Assembly (NCBI RefSeq): GCF_010537335.1
Contig: NZ_AP019711.1
Span: 186,001-250,000, forward strand
Direction: 5' to 3'
Length of the DNA: 64,000 nucleotides
From: Amedibacterium intestinale
GTDB lineage: Bacteria; Bacillota_I; Bacilli_A; Erysipelotrichales; Erysipelotrichaceae
Positions 7,874-16,376 of this stretch are shown one piece after another. The notes under the pieces are model-generated. The model was not told the origin of the DNA. It was given only the letters and a program-made list of their open reading frames with translations, and made no database searches. The number at the start of each line of letters is the position of its first letter. The first letter of the stretch is position 1. The position numbers were made by a program, and so were the translations under genes.

Positions 7874-10800
7874 ATGAAAAAGACATGGAAACGATTGTGT
7901 ACGGGCTTCTTAGCTCTTGCAACTGTCGTTACTGCTTTACCGACTACACCCGTCCATGCAGAAAGCAAGCAATACTGGACGGAAAGTGCAGAGCGTGTCG
8001 GTATCATTGAAAAAGTAATGAATGACGGTTCTATCGGTTCGACATTCAATGAGGGCTATATGAAAGTCGAGGGAGAAACGGCATATTGTATTGATATTAA
8101 CACAGATTTTAAGAATGGCTACAAGACCAGAGCTGACGCAAGCTCACGCATGAGTGCCGACCAGATTTCAGATGTGGCGTTATCCTTAGAGTATGTCAAA
8201 CAGTATGGCGAAGCTCACAAGGAACTAAACTACAAGCAAATCTATCTGTTGGAACAATGTGTAGTCTGGCAGAGATTGAGCGTACATCTTGGCTGGCAAT
8301 GTGATAACGTGCGAGCTTCTTATGATGAAATTCCAAAGGCTACGCAGGACGAAGTTTTCTCTGGTGCAAGAGCCTTTGTCAAAGAGAATAGAGGACGCTA
8401 TGAATGTGGCGGTTATATCTACTCTGGCGAGGGGCAGGAATTGGGACAATTCTGGGCGAAGCTGAATGTTGGAAATGCAAAACTACAAAAGACTTCCAGT
8501 AATACCAGCATTACAAACGGTAACGGGAATTACTCTATTTCTGGTGCAACCTATGGTGTCTTTGCTGATAAGGACTGCACGAAACAGCTTGCCACCCTTA
8601 TGACTGATGAAAACGGAAATACAGATATTGTAGAGGTAAAGGCTGGCACAGTCTATATCAAGGAATTATCCGCACCAGCAGGATATAAAGTGGATAAAAC
8701 AATCTATCCATTAACAATCAAAGCTGGCGAAACAGTGACCTTGAAAGTATCAGATACACCAAAAGTAACAGACACTTTGATTGAGCTTTTCAAGATTGAT
8801 ATGGAAACACAGAAAGACAATCCGCAAGGGAACGCTTCTTTAGCAGGTGCGGAATTTACATGGAAGTATTATGCTGGCTTCTACAATAAAGGCAATCTCC
8901 CTGCCGAAGCTACTCGTACATGGGTTACAAAGACAATCGCTGAAACAGACAGCAAGGGGACAACTCATTACATCACAAAATTAGCGGACGCATACAAGGT
9001 ATCTGGCGACAGCTTCTATATGCAGGACGGCAAAGCGGTTCTTCCACTTGGGACACTAACCGTTGAAGAAACAAAAGCTCCAAACGGCTACTTGTTAGAG
9101 GGTGCATATATGCAGGCTGGCGATAAGTCCGAACAGATAAAGGGCTTATATGTAACACAGATTACCGAGGACGGCGACCTTGCCGTACTATCTGGAGGTA
9201 ACCAGTTTTCCGTATCAGACAAGGTTATTCGTGGCGGTGTCAAAATTCAGAAACGAGATTTAGAAACGGGCGATACGAAGCCACAAGGAAGTGCCACTTT
9301 AAAAGATACTGCCTTTGACATTATTTCCTTAAATGATAATGCGGTATTGGTTGAGGGCAAGCTATATAAGAAAAATGAAGTCGTAAAAACTATTCGTACA
9401 GATATTGAGGGTATCGCTTCTACTTCTTCTGACCTCTTACCTTATGGAAAATTCCGTATCGTTGAAAATGAAGCTCCAAACGGATATTTGACAGACGGTG
9501 CAAAACCGATTGATTTTACAATCACAGAAAATGGAAAAATCGTGGACTTAACCGATGAAGCCCATTCTATCTATAATCAGATTAAGCGTGGAGATATTGA
9601 GGGTGTAAAAATCGGTGCAGGTACACACAAGCATCTTGCTGATGTTCCGTTTCGGATCACAAGCAAGACGACGGGCGAAAATCATGTAGTGGTAACTGAT
9701 GATAACGGGCAATTCTCCACTTCTGCTGAATGGGCTTCACATAAGCACAATACCAACGCAGGCAAGACCAGCGAGGACGGTGTGTGGTTTGGAACTTCTG
9801 AACCAGACGACAGCAAGGGTGCATTACCTTATGATACCTACATCATTGAAGAATTACGCTCTGATAGTAACAAAGGCTTTGAACTTATCCCACCTTTTGA
9901 AATCGTGGTATCAAGAAATAACCTTGTGATTGATTTGGGAACGCTGACTGATGAATACGAAAAAGAAATTTCTATCCATACCACAGCGACCAGCAAAGAC
10001 GGCGAAAAGACTATCCTTGCAGGAAAAGAGATTACGATTGTTGATACTGTAAAATTGGACGGACTTACAAAAGGCACAAAATATCAGTTGAAAGGCTGGC
10101 AGATATTAAAGGAAGAAAACGCCGAGCTTATCATTGACGGGAAACGTGTGGAAAACGATTATACCTTTGTCGCTGATGATGAAGAAATGAAAGTGGAAAT
10201 TTCCTATACATTCAATGCGTCTGCTTTAGGTGGCAAAAACCTTGTTACCTTTGAAGAATTGTATGATTTAAGCAATCCAGACGAACCCGTAAAAGTTGCG
10301 GAACACAAGGACATTGAGGATGACGGGCAGACGGTACTTATCACAGAGCGTATCATCAAAATTCATACGACTGCTACCGATAAGAACAGCAACAAAGAGC
10401 TTGAAGCAGGAAAAGACGTTACAATCATTGATACTGTAACCTTAGAGGGCTTAGAAATCGGTACACAGTACAAACTTGTGGGCTGGCAGATGTTGAAAGA
10501 AGAAAATGCAGAACTTCTTATCAATGAAAAACGTGTGGAAAGTGATTATACGTTTACTGCTGACAGCGAAACTATGAAAGTGGAAGTTGCCTTTACCTTT
10601 GACGCTACTTCTCTTGAGGGAAAACAGCTTGTAACTTTTGAAGAATTGTACGATTTGAGCAATCCAGACCAACCGAAGAAAGTTACCGAGCATAAGGATA
10701 TTGAGGATAAGGGACAGACAATTACCTTTAAGGAAAAGCCAGAAGAACCAGAGAAGCCAGAAACACCACCGACACCAGAAAAGCCTAACAGACCTAGCGA

Positions 10801-10918
10801 CAGTCCCAAAACGGGCGACAGTACAAATGTAATGGCATTTATTGTGATGTTGCTTGCGTCTGCTGGTGGACTGGCTGGAACATATCTTTACAAACGCCGT
10901 AAAATGAAGAAATCATAA
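7874..10918 (+). CDS. LPXTG-like surface adhesin with thioester domain, CnaB-type and VaFE repeats
   Basis: A 1014-residue secreted, wall-anchored protein. A signal peptide (about 1-29, ending PVHA) precedes a thioester domain in which Cys72 (AYCIDI) and Gln128 (LEQCVVWQ) would form the internal Cys-Gln thioester used by Gram-positive adhesins to bind host or other targets covalently. CnaB/SpaA-like Ig folds follow, each with an E-x-x-APxGY strand near residues 270, 415 and 530, then two tandem VaFE repeats (about 690-790 and 800-900), a Pro-rich spacer and the sorting signal SPKTG (977) with hydrophobic tail and KRRKMKK. I start at the ATG at 7874 (AAAGGAG upstream) because the longer frame lacks a signal peptide. 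It is the first ICE gene and is not part of the core transfer machinery. Confidence 0.9.
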   Translation: MKKTWKRLCTGFLALATVVTALPTTPVHAESKQYWTESAERVGIIEKVMNDGSIGSTFNEGYMKVEGETAYCIDINTDFKNGYKTRADASSRMSADQISDVALSLEYVKQYGEAHKELNYKQIYLLEQCVVWQRLSVHLGWQCDNVRASYDEIPKATQDEVFSGARAFVKENRGRYECGGYIYSGEGQELGQFWAKLNVGNAKLQKTSSNTSITNGNGNYSISGATYGVFADKDCTKQLATLMTDENGNTDIVEVKAGTVYIKELSAPAGYKVDKTIYPLTIKAGETVTLKVSDTPKVTDTLIELFKIDMETQKDNPQGNASLAGAEFTWKYYAGFYNKGNLPAEATRTWVTKTIAETDSKGTTHYITKLADAYKVSGDSFYMQDGKAVLPLGTLTVEETKAPNGYLLEGAYMQAGDKSEQIKGLYVTQITEDGDLAVLSGGNQFSVSDKVIRGGVKIQKRDLETGDTKPQGSATLKDTAFDIISLNDNAVLVEGKLYKKNEVVKTIRTDIEGIASTSSDLLPYGKFRIVENEAPNGYLTDGAKPIDFTITENGKIVDLTDEAHSIYNQIKRGDIEGVKIGAGTHKHLADVPFRITSKTTGENHVVVTDDNGQFSTSAEWASHKHNTNAGKTSEDGVWFGTSEPDDSKGALPYDTYIIEELRSDSNKGFELIPPFEIVVSRNNLVIDLGTLTDEYEKEISIHTTATSKDGEKTILAGKEITIVDTVKLDGLTKGTKYQLKGWQILKEENAELIIDGKRVENDYTFVADDEEMKVEISYTFNASALGGKNLVTFEELYDLSNPDEPVKVAEHKDIEDDGQTVLITERIIKIHTTATDKNSNKELEAGKDVTIIDTVTLEGLEIGTQYKLVGWQMLKEENAELLINEKRVESDYTFTADSETMKVEVAFTFDATSLEGKQLVTFEELYDLSNPDQPKKVTEHKDIEDKGQTITFKEKPEEPEKPETPPTPEKPNRPSDSPKTGDSTNVMAFIVMLLASAGGLAGTYLYKRRKMKKS

Positions 10919-10930
10919 GGCGGTAACGAT

Positions 10931-11209
10931 ATGAGGAAAGAAAAATCAAGCTCTCCGCCGAAGCTGTCAAACGGCAGACTTCCGCTTATTCTGGCTTGTC
11001 TGCCTACAACCTGCAAGAACACGGATAGTCAAGGGTGCGTAAGCATTGATTTTACCCTTTACTATCTGGGGGATTGCTGGTACTTCCCAAACCGCCAGAA
11101 TAAGAAATCACAATCAAAAAACTTATCAAATATAGAAAGAAACGAGGTAAAACAATATGGAAATGAAATATGTCGTGCCAGATATGGCACAGTCTTTTGG
11201 AACTCTTGA
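10931..11209 (+). CDS. Doubtful small ORF between the adhesin and the YdcP genes
   Basis: The only open frame in the 238-bp gap after the adhesin: 92 codons, beginning 12 bp after the adhesin stop with a GGCGG-like site and overlapping the next gene by 53 bp in another frame. The translation is Ser/Lys/Asn-rich and low in complexity at its end, with no motif. It could be a degenerate remnant of the small gene (orf24-like) that opens some Tn916 elements. The gap also holds an AAGGGT / ACCCTT hairpin near 11029-11060. I regard it as more likely non-coding than coding. Confidence 0.2.
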   Translation: MRKEKSSSPPKLSNGRLPLILACLPTTCKNTDSQGCVSIDFTLYYLGDCWYFPNRQNKKSQSKNLSNIERNEVKQYGNEICRARYGTVFWNS

Positions 11210-11483
11210 ATTTGCAGGCGAAAGCGAGCCTATCTTTGAAAGGGATAAAAACAACCGCAGGGTCATAGCCAGACGAAGCTATAACCTTTATTCTGACGTA
11301 CAGAAAGGCGAAAATGTTGTGGTGGAAATTCCCGTGCAGGCTGGCGAAAAGCATTTCAAGTATGAACAGAAAGTAAAACTTGTCAATCCGAAGTTATACG
11401 GCAGAGGTTACGCAATCGGGGATATGGGACATACCGATTATGTGTTAGTTGCTGATGATATTGTAGCAGTTGAAGAAAAGTAA
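11157..11483 (+). CDS. YdcP-family (DUF961) conjugative element protein, Tn916 Orf23-like
   Basis: A 108-residue protein of the YdcP/DUF961 family, found at the start of the transfer operon in Tn916 and ICEBs1. Members are small, mostly beta, single-domain proteins needed for element replication or transfer; the biochemical role is not settled. The N-terminal VVPDMAQSFGTLEFAG and the C-terminal YVLVADDIVAVEE are recognisable. It begins the conjugation operon proper and is followed 15 bp later by a second member of the family. Confidence 0.85.
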   Translation: MEMKYVVPDMAQSFGTLEFAGESEPIFERDKNNRRVIARRSYNLYSDVQKGENVVVEIPVQAGEKHFKYEQKVKLVNPKLYGRGYAIGDMGHTDYVLVADDIVAVEEK

Positions 11484-11498
11484 AGGAGTGAAGAATTT

Positions 11499-11882
11499 AT
11501 GAGATTATCAAACGGGTTTATTATTGACAAAGAGAAAACATTTGGAGAATTAAAATTTACAGCGATGCGTGATGTATTCTTACAGAATGAGGACGGGACA
11601 CCGAGTACCCAGCTTAAAAAGCGTATCTATGATTTGAAGTGCAGTCTGCATGGTGGAATTATCCCCGTGTCCGTACCGCCAGAAGTACCGTTAAGAGAAT
11701 TTCCGTACAATGCAGTCGTGGAACTTGTCAATCCCGTAGCCGATACGGTATCAAGAAAGACCTATACGGGTGCAGATGTGGACTGGTATGTAAAAGCAGA
11801 GGATATTGTGTTGAAGAACAAAGGCAATCAGAACGTAGGCAATCCACAGAATAATAACACACAGGGACAGCCGAAAAAATAA
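11499..11882 (+). CDS. YdcP-family (DUF961) protein, Tn916 Orf22-like
   Basis: A 127-residue second DUF961 protein, paralogous to the preceding gene: both share the E-L-K-F opening, the PVxVP core and a final W/Y-x-V-x-A-E/D-D-I-V strand. The C-terminal 20 residues are Asn/Gln-rich and probably disordered. A good GGAG site precedes the ATG. In Tn916 the coupling protein gene follows directly; here a DUF523 cassette is inserted between them. Confidence 0.85.
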   Translation: MRLSNGFIIDKEKTFGELKFTAMRDVFLQNEDGTPSTQLKKRIYDLKCSLHGGIIPVSVPPEVPLREFPYNAVVELVNPVADTVSRKTYTGADVDWYVKAEDIVLKNKGNQNVGNPQNNNTQGQPKK

Positions 11883-11902
11883 AATTAGAGATTAGATATT
11901 TA

Positions 11903-11931
11903 TTGTGAGGTAATTCGTTGAATGATATAAT
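11903..11931 (+). promoter_or_regulatory. Promoter of the DUF523 cassette
   Basis: TTGTGA (11903-11908), exactly 17 bp, TATAAT (11926-11931). The same TTATTGTG context and spacing stand before the alpha/beta hydrolase cassette at 15599-15627. Confidence 0.7.
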
Positions 11932-11957
11932 TAGGATAAATTGTGAGGTGCTTATCT

Positions 11958-12374
11958 ATGAAAGTATTAGTTAGTTCATGTATCATGGGAAAAAACTGCA
12001 AATATAACGGTGGGAATAATCTCAATCCGAAAGTTGTAGAGTTTCTAAAAGACAAAGAAGTTATCGAAATTTGTCCAGAATTATTAGCGAATATGCCTAC
12101 ACCACGTCCTAGTGCGGAAATAGTAAATGGTATTGTCATGGATATAAATGGAAATATTGTTGATGAGGAATATCGTCATGCGGTACAGTTGGCTTTAAAT
12201 GAAATAAGAAGTATGGAAATAGATTTAGTTATTCTGCAATCAAGAAGCCCAACTTGTGCAGTCAAGAATATTTATGATGGTAGTTTTACGGGGAAATTGA
12301 TAAAAGGTCAAGGTCTATTTGCACAAGCGTTAATTGAGGCTGGATATAAAGTGTTGGACTCAGAAGATTTTTAA
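11958..12374 (+). CDS. DUF523 domain-containing protein (moron-like cargo)
   Basis: A 138-residue protein of the DUF523 family, seen as VSSCIMGKNCKYNGGNN at the N terminus (two conserved Cys and a YxGG turn), then CPELLANMPTPRPSAEI and LQSRSPTCAVKNIYDGSFTGKLIKGQG. Several conserved Cys suggest a metal or Fe-S site, but the family has no proven reaction. The ATG at 11958 is chosen for its GAGGTG site. It has its own sigma-A-type promoter and a strong terminator inside the transfer operon, is much more AT-rich than the genes around it, and is absent from classical Tn916. Confidence 0.82.
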   Translation: MKVLVSSCIMGKNCKYNGGNNLNPKVVEFLKDKEVIEICPELLANMPTPRPSAEIVNGIVMDINGNIVDEEYRHAVQLALNEIRSMEIDLVILQSRSPTCAVKNIYDGSFTGKLIKGQGLFAQALIEAGYKVLDSEDF

Positions 12375-12385
12375 TGAATGGTAAT

Positions 12386-12422
12386 GAAAAAGCAGTTAGT
12401 CTTAGGATTGACTGCTTTTTTC
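12386..12422 (+). terminator. Terminator of the DUF523 cassette
   Basis: AAAGCAGTTAGTC / GATTGACTGCTTTTTT with a four-base loop, followed by C-TACCTA. Nearly identical to the terminator at 16314-16346. Confidence 0.88.
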
Positions 12423-12447
12423 GTACCTAGAAAGGAGTGATTGATTT

Positions 12448-13842
12448 ATGCAAAAGATTTGGAACAAAGGACACCGTATCAGAGCCAGCGACAAGCACCT
12501 TGTCTATCACTTTTCCATAGGGACGCTTCTGTTTGTATTCGTGGCGGTTCTTTTGCTACTGAATATCAAACAGCTCATGCGTACCGATTGGGAGCATTTC
12601 AGCTTGTTAGAGAACGGCTTGACGCTTTCTCCTTATAACTTCATAACCATACTGATAGCGACTGGTGTTTGTGCATTGGTCGCTTTTCTATATTACCGCT
12701 TCTGTTACGACAGTTTCAAGAAGCTCCTGCACCGTCAAAAGCTGGCAAGAATGATACTGGAAAACAAGTGGTATGAAGCCGATACCGTACAAGACAGCGG
12801 TTTTTTTACTGACCTGCAAAGCAGATCAAGGGAAAAAATCGTCTGGTTTCCAAAGATTTATTATCAAATGGAAAAGGGACTGCTTCATATCCGCTGTGAA
12901 ATTACACTGGGGAAATATCAAGACCAGCTTTTACGGTTAGAGGATAAATTGGAAAGTGGCTTATATTGCGAGCTGACCGACAAGACCCTGCATGACGGCT
13001 ATATCGAATATACCCTGCTTTATGATATGATAGCGAACCGCATTACCATTGATGAAGTACGGGCAGAAAAAGGCTGTCTTAGACTGATGAAAAATCTTGT
13101 CTGGGAATATGACGCACTCCCTCACGCCTTGATTGCTGGTGGTACGGGTGGTGGTAAGACCTATTTTCTGCTGACACTCATTGAAGCCTTACTGCATACC
13201 AACGCTGTCCTTTATATCTTAGACCCGAAGAACGCTGACCTTGCAGACTTAGGGACAGTTATGGAAAATGTGTATCACACCAAAGAAGAAATGATTGATT
13301 GCGTCAATGCCTTTTATGAGGGCATGGTACAGCGAAGTGAGGAAATGAAGCAACACCCGAACTATAAGACGGGCGAAAACTATGCCTATCTGGGACTGCC
13401 ACCCTGCTTTCTTATCTTTGATGAATATGTGGCATTTTTTGAAATACTGGGGACGAAAGAAAGCGTGGGCTTACTTAGCCAGTTAAAGAAAATCGTCATG
13501 TTAGGACGACAAGCAGGTTATTTCCTTATCGTTGCCTGCCAGCGTCCAGACGCAAAGTATTTCTCGGACGGTATCAGAGATAACTTCAATTTCCGTGTGG
13601 GACTTGGGCGTATCAGCGAATTAGGTTACGGTATGCTTTTTGGTTCAGATGTGAAAAAGCAGTTTTTCCAGAAACGTATCAAGGGGCGTGGCTATTGTGA
13701 TGTGGGAACAAGCGTGATAAGCGAATTTTACACGCCTTTAGTCCCGAAAGGACATGATTTTTTGCAGACTATCGGCTCTCTTGCTCAAGCAAGGCAGGAC
13801 GGGACGGCGACGTGCGAAGCGAAAGGCGACGGCACGGACTAG
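12448..13842 (+). CDS. tcpA: FtsK/SpoIIIE-type conjugative coupling ATPase (TcpA, Tn916 Orf21-like)
   Basis: A 464-residue coupling protein that links the relaxase-DNA complex to the transfer channel and pumps DNA. Two membrane helices (about 20-40 and 62-85) anchor it; the motor domain has Walker A AGGTGGGKTYF (230-240), a YILDPKNADL strand, and Walker B FLIFDEYVAFF (around 325), then the RQAGYFLIVACQRPD FtsK-type block. The start at 12448 follows AAAGGAGTG right after the DUF523 terminator, so it may need read-through or a promoter in that gap. The length matches Tn916 Orf21. Confidence 0.95.
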   Translation: MQKIWNKGHRIRASDKHLVYHFSIGTLLFVFVAVLLLLNIKQLMRTDWEHFSLLENGLTLSPYNFITILIATGVCALVAFLYYRFCYDSFKKLLHRQKLARMILENKWYEADTVQDSGFFTDLQSRSREKIVWFPKIYYQMEKGLLHIRCEITLGKYQDQLLRLEDKLESGLYCELTDKTLHDGYIEYTLLYDMIANRITIDEVRAEKGCLRLMKNLVWEYDALPHALIAGGTGGGKTYFLLTLIEALLHTNAVLYILDPKNADLADLGTVMENVYHTKEEMIDCVNAFYEGMVQRSEEMKQHPNYKTGENYAYLGLPPCFLIFDEYVAFFEILGTKESVGLLSQLKKIVMLGRQAGYFLIVACQRPDAKYFSDGIRDNFNFRVGLGRISELGYGMLFGSDVKKQFFQKRIKGRGYCDVGTSVISEFYTPLVPKGHDFLQTIGSLAQARQDGTATCEAKGDGTD

Positions 13843-13847
13843 CCGTT

Positions 13848-14007
13848 GCTGGTGTGGCGTTAGCCACGCCAGCAGGTAAAACCCCTCGGTATCTAACAGA
13901 GGGGTACGTTTGCAAATAGACAATAGACAAAAAACATAGGAAACATAAGGCTTCTGGCATGGTTTCCTAGCAAAAATCGGCTGTGAAGTCGCCTAAAAAA
14001 ACTTCAC
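13848..14007 (+). other. oriT: Origin of transfer (oriT) region
   Basis: Between tcpA and mobT, as in Tn916 and ICEBs1. A 7-bp GC stem ACCCCTC / GAGGGGT at 13881-13905 encloses a loop containing TATCTAACA, which closely follows the nic-region pattern of Tn916/ICEBs1 oriT. It is preceded by a strong 11-bp hairpin at 13848-13873 (GCTGGTGTGGC / GCCACGCCAGC) and followed by GTGAAGT / ACTTCAC (13983-14007) just before mobT. The nick position is inferred by analogy. Confidence 0.8.
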
Positions 14008-14025
14008 ACTTTACAGATTGGGGGT

Positions 14026-15222
14026 ATGGTTCTGAATGAAGAACAATGGATAAAAGAATTACGGGAGAAACGGATTGCTTACGGTATCTCACAAGGCAGG
14101 CTGGCGGTGGCTTCTGGTATCACAAGAGAATATCTCAATAAGATAGAAAGCGGAAAAATGAAGCCGTCAAAGGAGCTTTTGGAAACTCTGCATAAAGAAC
14201 TGGCAAGGTTCAATCCAGAAGCACCGCTTACCATGCTGTTTGATTATGTGAAAATTCGTTTTCCCACGCTGGATATACAGCATATCATCAAAGACATATT
14301 AAAACTGAATATCAACTATATGCTCCATGAAGATTATGGACATTACAGTTATACGGAGCATTACTCTTTAGGGGACATCTTTATCTATACGTCGGCTGAC
14401 GAAGAAAAAGGTGTCCTTTTAGAGTTAAAGGGGCGTGGTTGCAGGCAGTTTGAAAGTTACCTGCTGGCACAGCAAAGAAGCTGGTATGACTTTCTCATGG
14501 ACGCACTCGTAGACGGTGGCGTGATGAAGCGTATCGACCTTGCTATCAACGACCATACGGGCATTTTGGATATTTCAGAGCTTGCGGAAAAATGCAGAAA
14601 ACGGGAATATATCGGAAAGTCCAGAAGTTATAAGTTTTACCAGTCGGGCGAGCTTATCAAGCATAGAGAGGACGACAGAGAATATATGGGACGCACCCTT
14701 TATCTTGGTTCGCTGAAATCAGATGTGTATTTTTGTATCTATGAAAAGGACTATGAGCAGTACGTCAAGTTAGGGACACCGCTTGAAGAAGCCGACATTA
14801 TCAACCGTTTTGAGATACGGCTTAGAAATGAACGTGCCTATTATGCAGTACGAGATTTGCTGACCTATTATGACGCAGAGCAGACCGCCTTTTCTATCAT
14901 CAACCAGTATGTACGGTTTGTTGATGAAGAACCCGACAAGCGAAAAAATGAATGGAAACTCAATGACCGCTGGGCTTGGTTTATTGGCGATAACAGACAG
15001 AGCTTGAAGCTGACGACAAAGCCAGAGCCTTACACCTTAGACCGCACATTGCGTTGGGTACAAAGGCAGGTAGCACCAACCTTGAAAATGCTGAAAAAGA
15101 TTGATAAAGGAAACGGTACAGACTACATGGAAACAATCGAACAGCAGGCAAAGCTCACAGAAAAGCATAAAATGATAATCAAACAGCAGACGACCCCTGC
15201 AAAAGATTTGGTGGAAAGTTAG
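14026..15222 (+). CDS. mobT: MobT-type relaxase / replication initiator (Tn916 Orf20-like)
   Basis: A 398-residue relaxase of the MobT (Rep_trans, HUH-unrelated rolling-circle) family. It nicks oriT and also drives rolling-circle replication of the circular element. An N-terminal XRE-type helix-turn-helix (about 8-60, SQGRLAVASGITREYLNKIESG) precedes the replication-initiation domain (about 75-340), which includes the family block VMKRIDLAINDHTG and later FEIRLRNERAYYAVRDLL. The start lies unusually close to a GGGGGT ribosome site. It follows the oriT directly and is followed by small membrane-protein genes. Confidence 0.93.
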   Translation: MVLNEEQWIKELREKRIAYGISQGRLAVASGITREYLNKIESGKMKPSKELLETLHKELARFNPEAPLTMLFDYVKIRFPTLDIQHIIKDILKLNINYMLHEDYGHYSYTEHYSLGDIFIYTSADEEKGVLLELKGRGCRQFESYLLAQQRSWYDFLMDALVDGGVMKRIDLAINDHTGILDISELAEKCRKREYIGKSRSYKFYQSGELIKHREDDREYMGRTLYLGSLKSDVYFCIYEKDYEQYVKLGTPLEEADIINRFEIRLRNERAYYAVRDLLTYYDAEQTAFSIINQYVRFVDEEPDKRKNEWKLNDRWAWFIGDNRQSLKLTTKPEPYTLDRTLRWVQRQVAPTLKMLKKIDKGNGTDYMETIEQQAKLTEKHKMIIKQQTTPAKDLVES

Positions 15223-15234
15223 GAGTGATAAAAA

Positions 15235-15369
15235 ATGTGGGTATTATTAAAAGATTTCCTGCTGGTATCTATGGGAATGGGTATCGGCGTAGTCTTGATG
15301 TGTATTTTGAATGTCGGCAAAGAAGCTGACTATGAAATGAAACAATTAGAAGAAAGTGAGGACAATTAA
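15235..15369 (+). CDS. Small DUF3789-like membrane protein
   Basis: A 44-residue ORF with AGGAGTG upstream of its ATG. It has a single N-terminal hydrophobic helix (LLVSMGMGIGVVLMCIL) and an acidic tail. Its TAA abuts the next ATG (15370), so the two genes are translationally linked. Peptides of this size and design (DUF3789) sit at the same place in Tn916-family elements. Role unknown. Confidence 0.7.
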   Translation: MWVLLKDFLLVSMGMGIGVVLMCILNVGKEADYEMKQLEESEDN

Positions 15370-15591
15370 ATGAATTTCGGACAAAATTTGTATCAATGGT
15401 TTTTATCAAACGCACAGAGCTTAGTGCTTATGGCGATTGTGGTTATCGGTATCTACTTAGGGTTCAAGCGTGAGTTTTCAAAACTTATCGGCTTCTTGGT
15501 AGTTGCCTTGATTGCTGTCGGTTTGGTATTCAACGCTGGCGGTGTGAAAGATGTATTGTTAGAGCTGTTCAATAAGATTATCGGTGCATAA
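15370..15591 (+). CDS. Small conjugation membrane protein (Tn916 Orf19 / ConC-like)
   Basis: A 73-residue protein with two transmembrane helices (about 17-30 and 36-53) separated by a short basic loop, GFKREFSK. Position after mobT and size fit Tn916 Orf19 and ICEBs1 ConC, a channel accessory membrane protein. It starts immediately after the stop of the 44-residue gene. The specific equivalence rests on position and topology. Confidence 0.65.
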   Translation: MNFGQNLYQWFLSNAQSLVLMAIVVIGIYLGFKREFSKLIGFLVVALIAVGLVFNAGGVKDVLLELFNKIIGA

Positions 15592-15598
15592 AATTTTA

Positions 15599-15627
15599 TT
15601 GTGGTGCTGATATGCGAATGTTATAAT
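15599..15627 (+). promoter_or_regulatory. Promoter of the alpha/beta-hydrolase cassette
   Basis: TTGTGG (15599-15604), exactly 17 bp, TATAAT (15622-15627), in the same TTATTGTG context as the DUF523 cassette promoter. Confidence 0.68.
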
Positions 15628-15661
15628 GTGGATATGAAACACAGTATCTAGGAGTGATGGA

Positions 15662-16288
15662 ATGAAATATATAATGCTTCACGGTTTGGGACAATCTTCT
15701 GAAAGTTGGAGTGATACCGTAAAAGTATTCAATGATGATTTTGAAGTTTTATGCCCTAATTTATCAGATTGGCTTTTTGGAAAAATACCATGTTATGATA
15801 CATTGTATCGGACATTGGAAACATACTGTGAACAGTTTGAAGAACCGCTAAATATTTGTGGACTTTCTTTAGGTGGTATTCTTGCTATGCAGTATGCGAT
15901 AGAACACCCAGAAAAAATGAACTCATTAGTGTTAATAGGCACACAATATGAAATGCCAAAGTATCTGTTAAAAATGCAAAATCTGATATTCCGTATTATG
16001 CCTTGTTCAGCATTTGAAAAAATGGGTTTTCAGAAAACAGATTTTATCAATCTATGCAAATCTATGACAGAACTTAATTTTAAACATGAACTGAAAAAAA
16101 TATCATGTTCGGTACTTGTTGTCTGTGGCGATAAGGATAAGATAAATAAAAAAGCTTCTTTAGAATTGCAACAACAGATAGAAAACGCAGAAATAGCTAT
16201 TATTGAAAATGCAGGACATGAAGTAAATACAGATAACCCAACACTACTAGGGCAAAAGTTAAATGCATTTTTCAAACAATATGTCTGA
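15662..16288 (+). CDS. Alpha/beta-fold hydrolase (moron-like cargo)
   Basis: A 208-residue soluble serine hydrolase. The oxyanion segment LHGLGQSSESW is near the N terminus, the nucleophile elbow is GLSLGG (about residue 71), the acidic residue lies in VVCGDKDKINKK and the catalytic His in NAGHEVNTDNP. The short lid suggests a small esterase, lipase or carboxylesterase; the substrate is unknown. It has its own promoter and terminator inside the transfer operon, is AT-rich compared with its neighbours and is not part of the Tn916 core. Confidence 0.87.
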   Translation: MKYIMLHGLGQSSESWSDTVKVFNDDFEVLCPNLSDWLFGKIPCYDTLYRTLETYCEQFEEPLNICGLSLGGILAMQYAIEHPEKMNSLVLIGTQYEMPKYLLKMQNLIFRIMPCSAFEKMGFQKTDFINLCKSMTELNFKHELKKISCSVLVVCGDKDKINKKASLELQQQIENAEIAIIENAGHEVNTDNPTLLGQKLNAFFKQYV

Positions 16289-16313
16289 TAAACAATTTCA
16301 TGTCCATACACAC

Positions 16314-16347
16314 AAAGCAGTTAGTCTTATGATTGACTGCTTTTTTC
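16314..16347 (+). terminator. Terminator of the alpha/beta-hydrolase cassette
   Basis: AAAGCAGTTAGTC / GATTGACTGCTTTTTT with a four-base loop, then CATACCTA. It differs from the DUF523 terminator by a single base in the hairpin region. Confidence 0.88.
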
Positions 16348-16376
16348 ATACCTAAATTTCAGATTGGAGTGATGAA

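Noticed and set aside
9838-10809. Antisense ORFs across the adhesin gene
   Set aside because: They mirror the strong codon bias of the adhesin, lack ribosome sites and have low-complexity Ser/Phe-rich translations.
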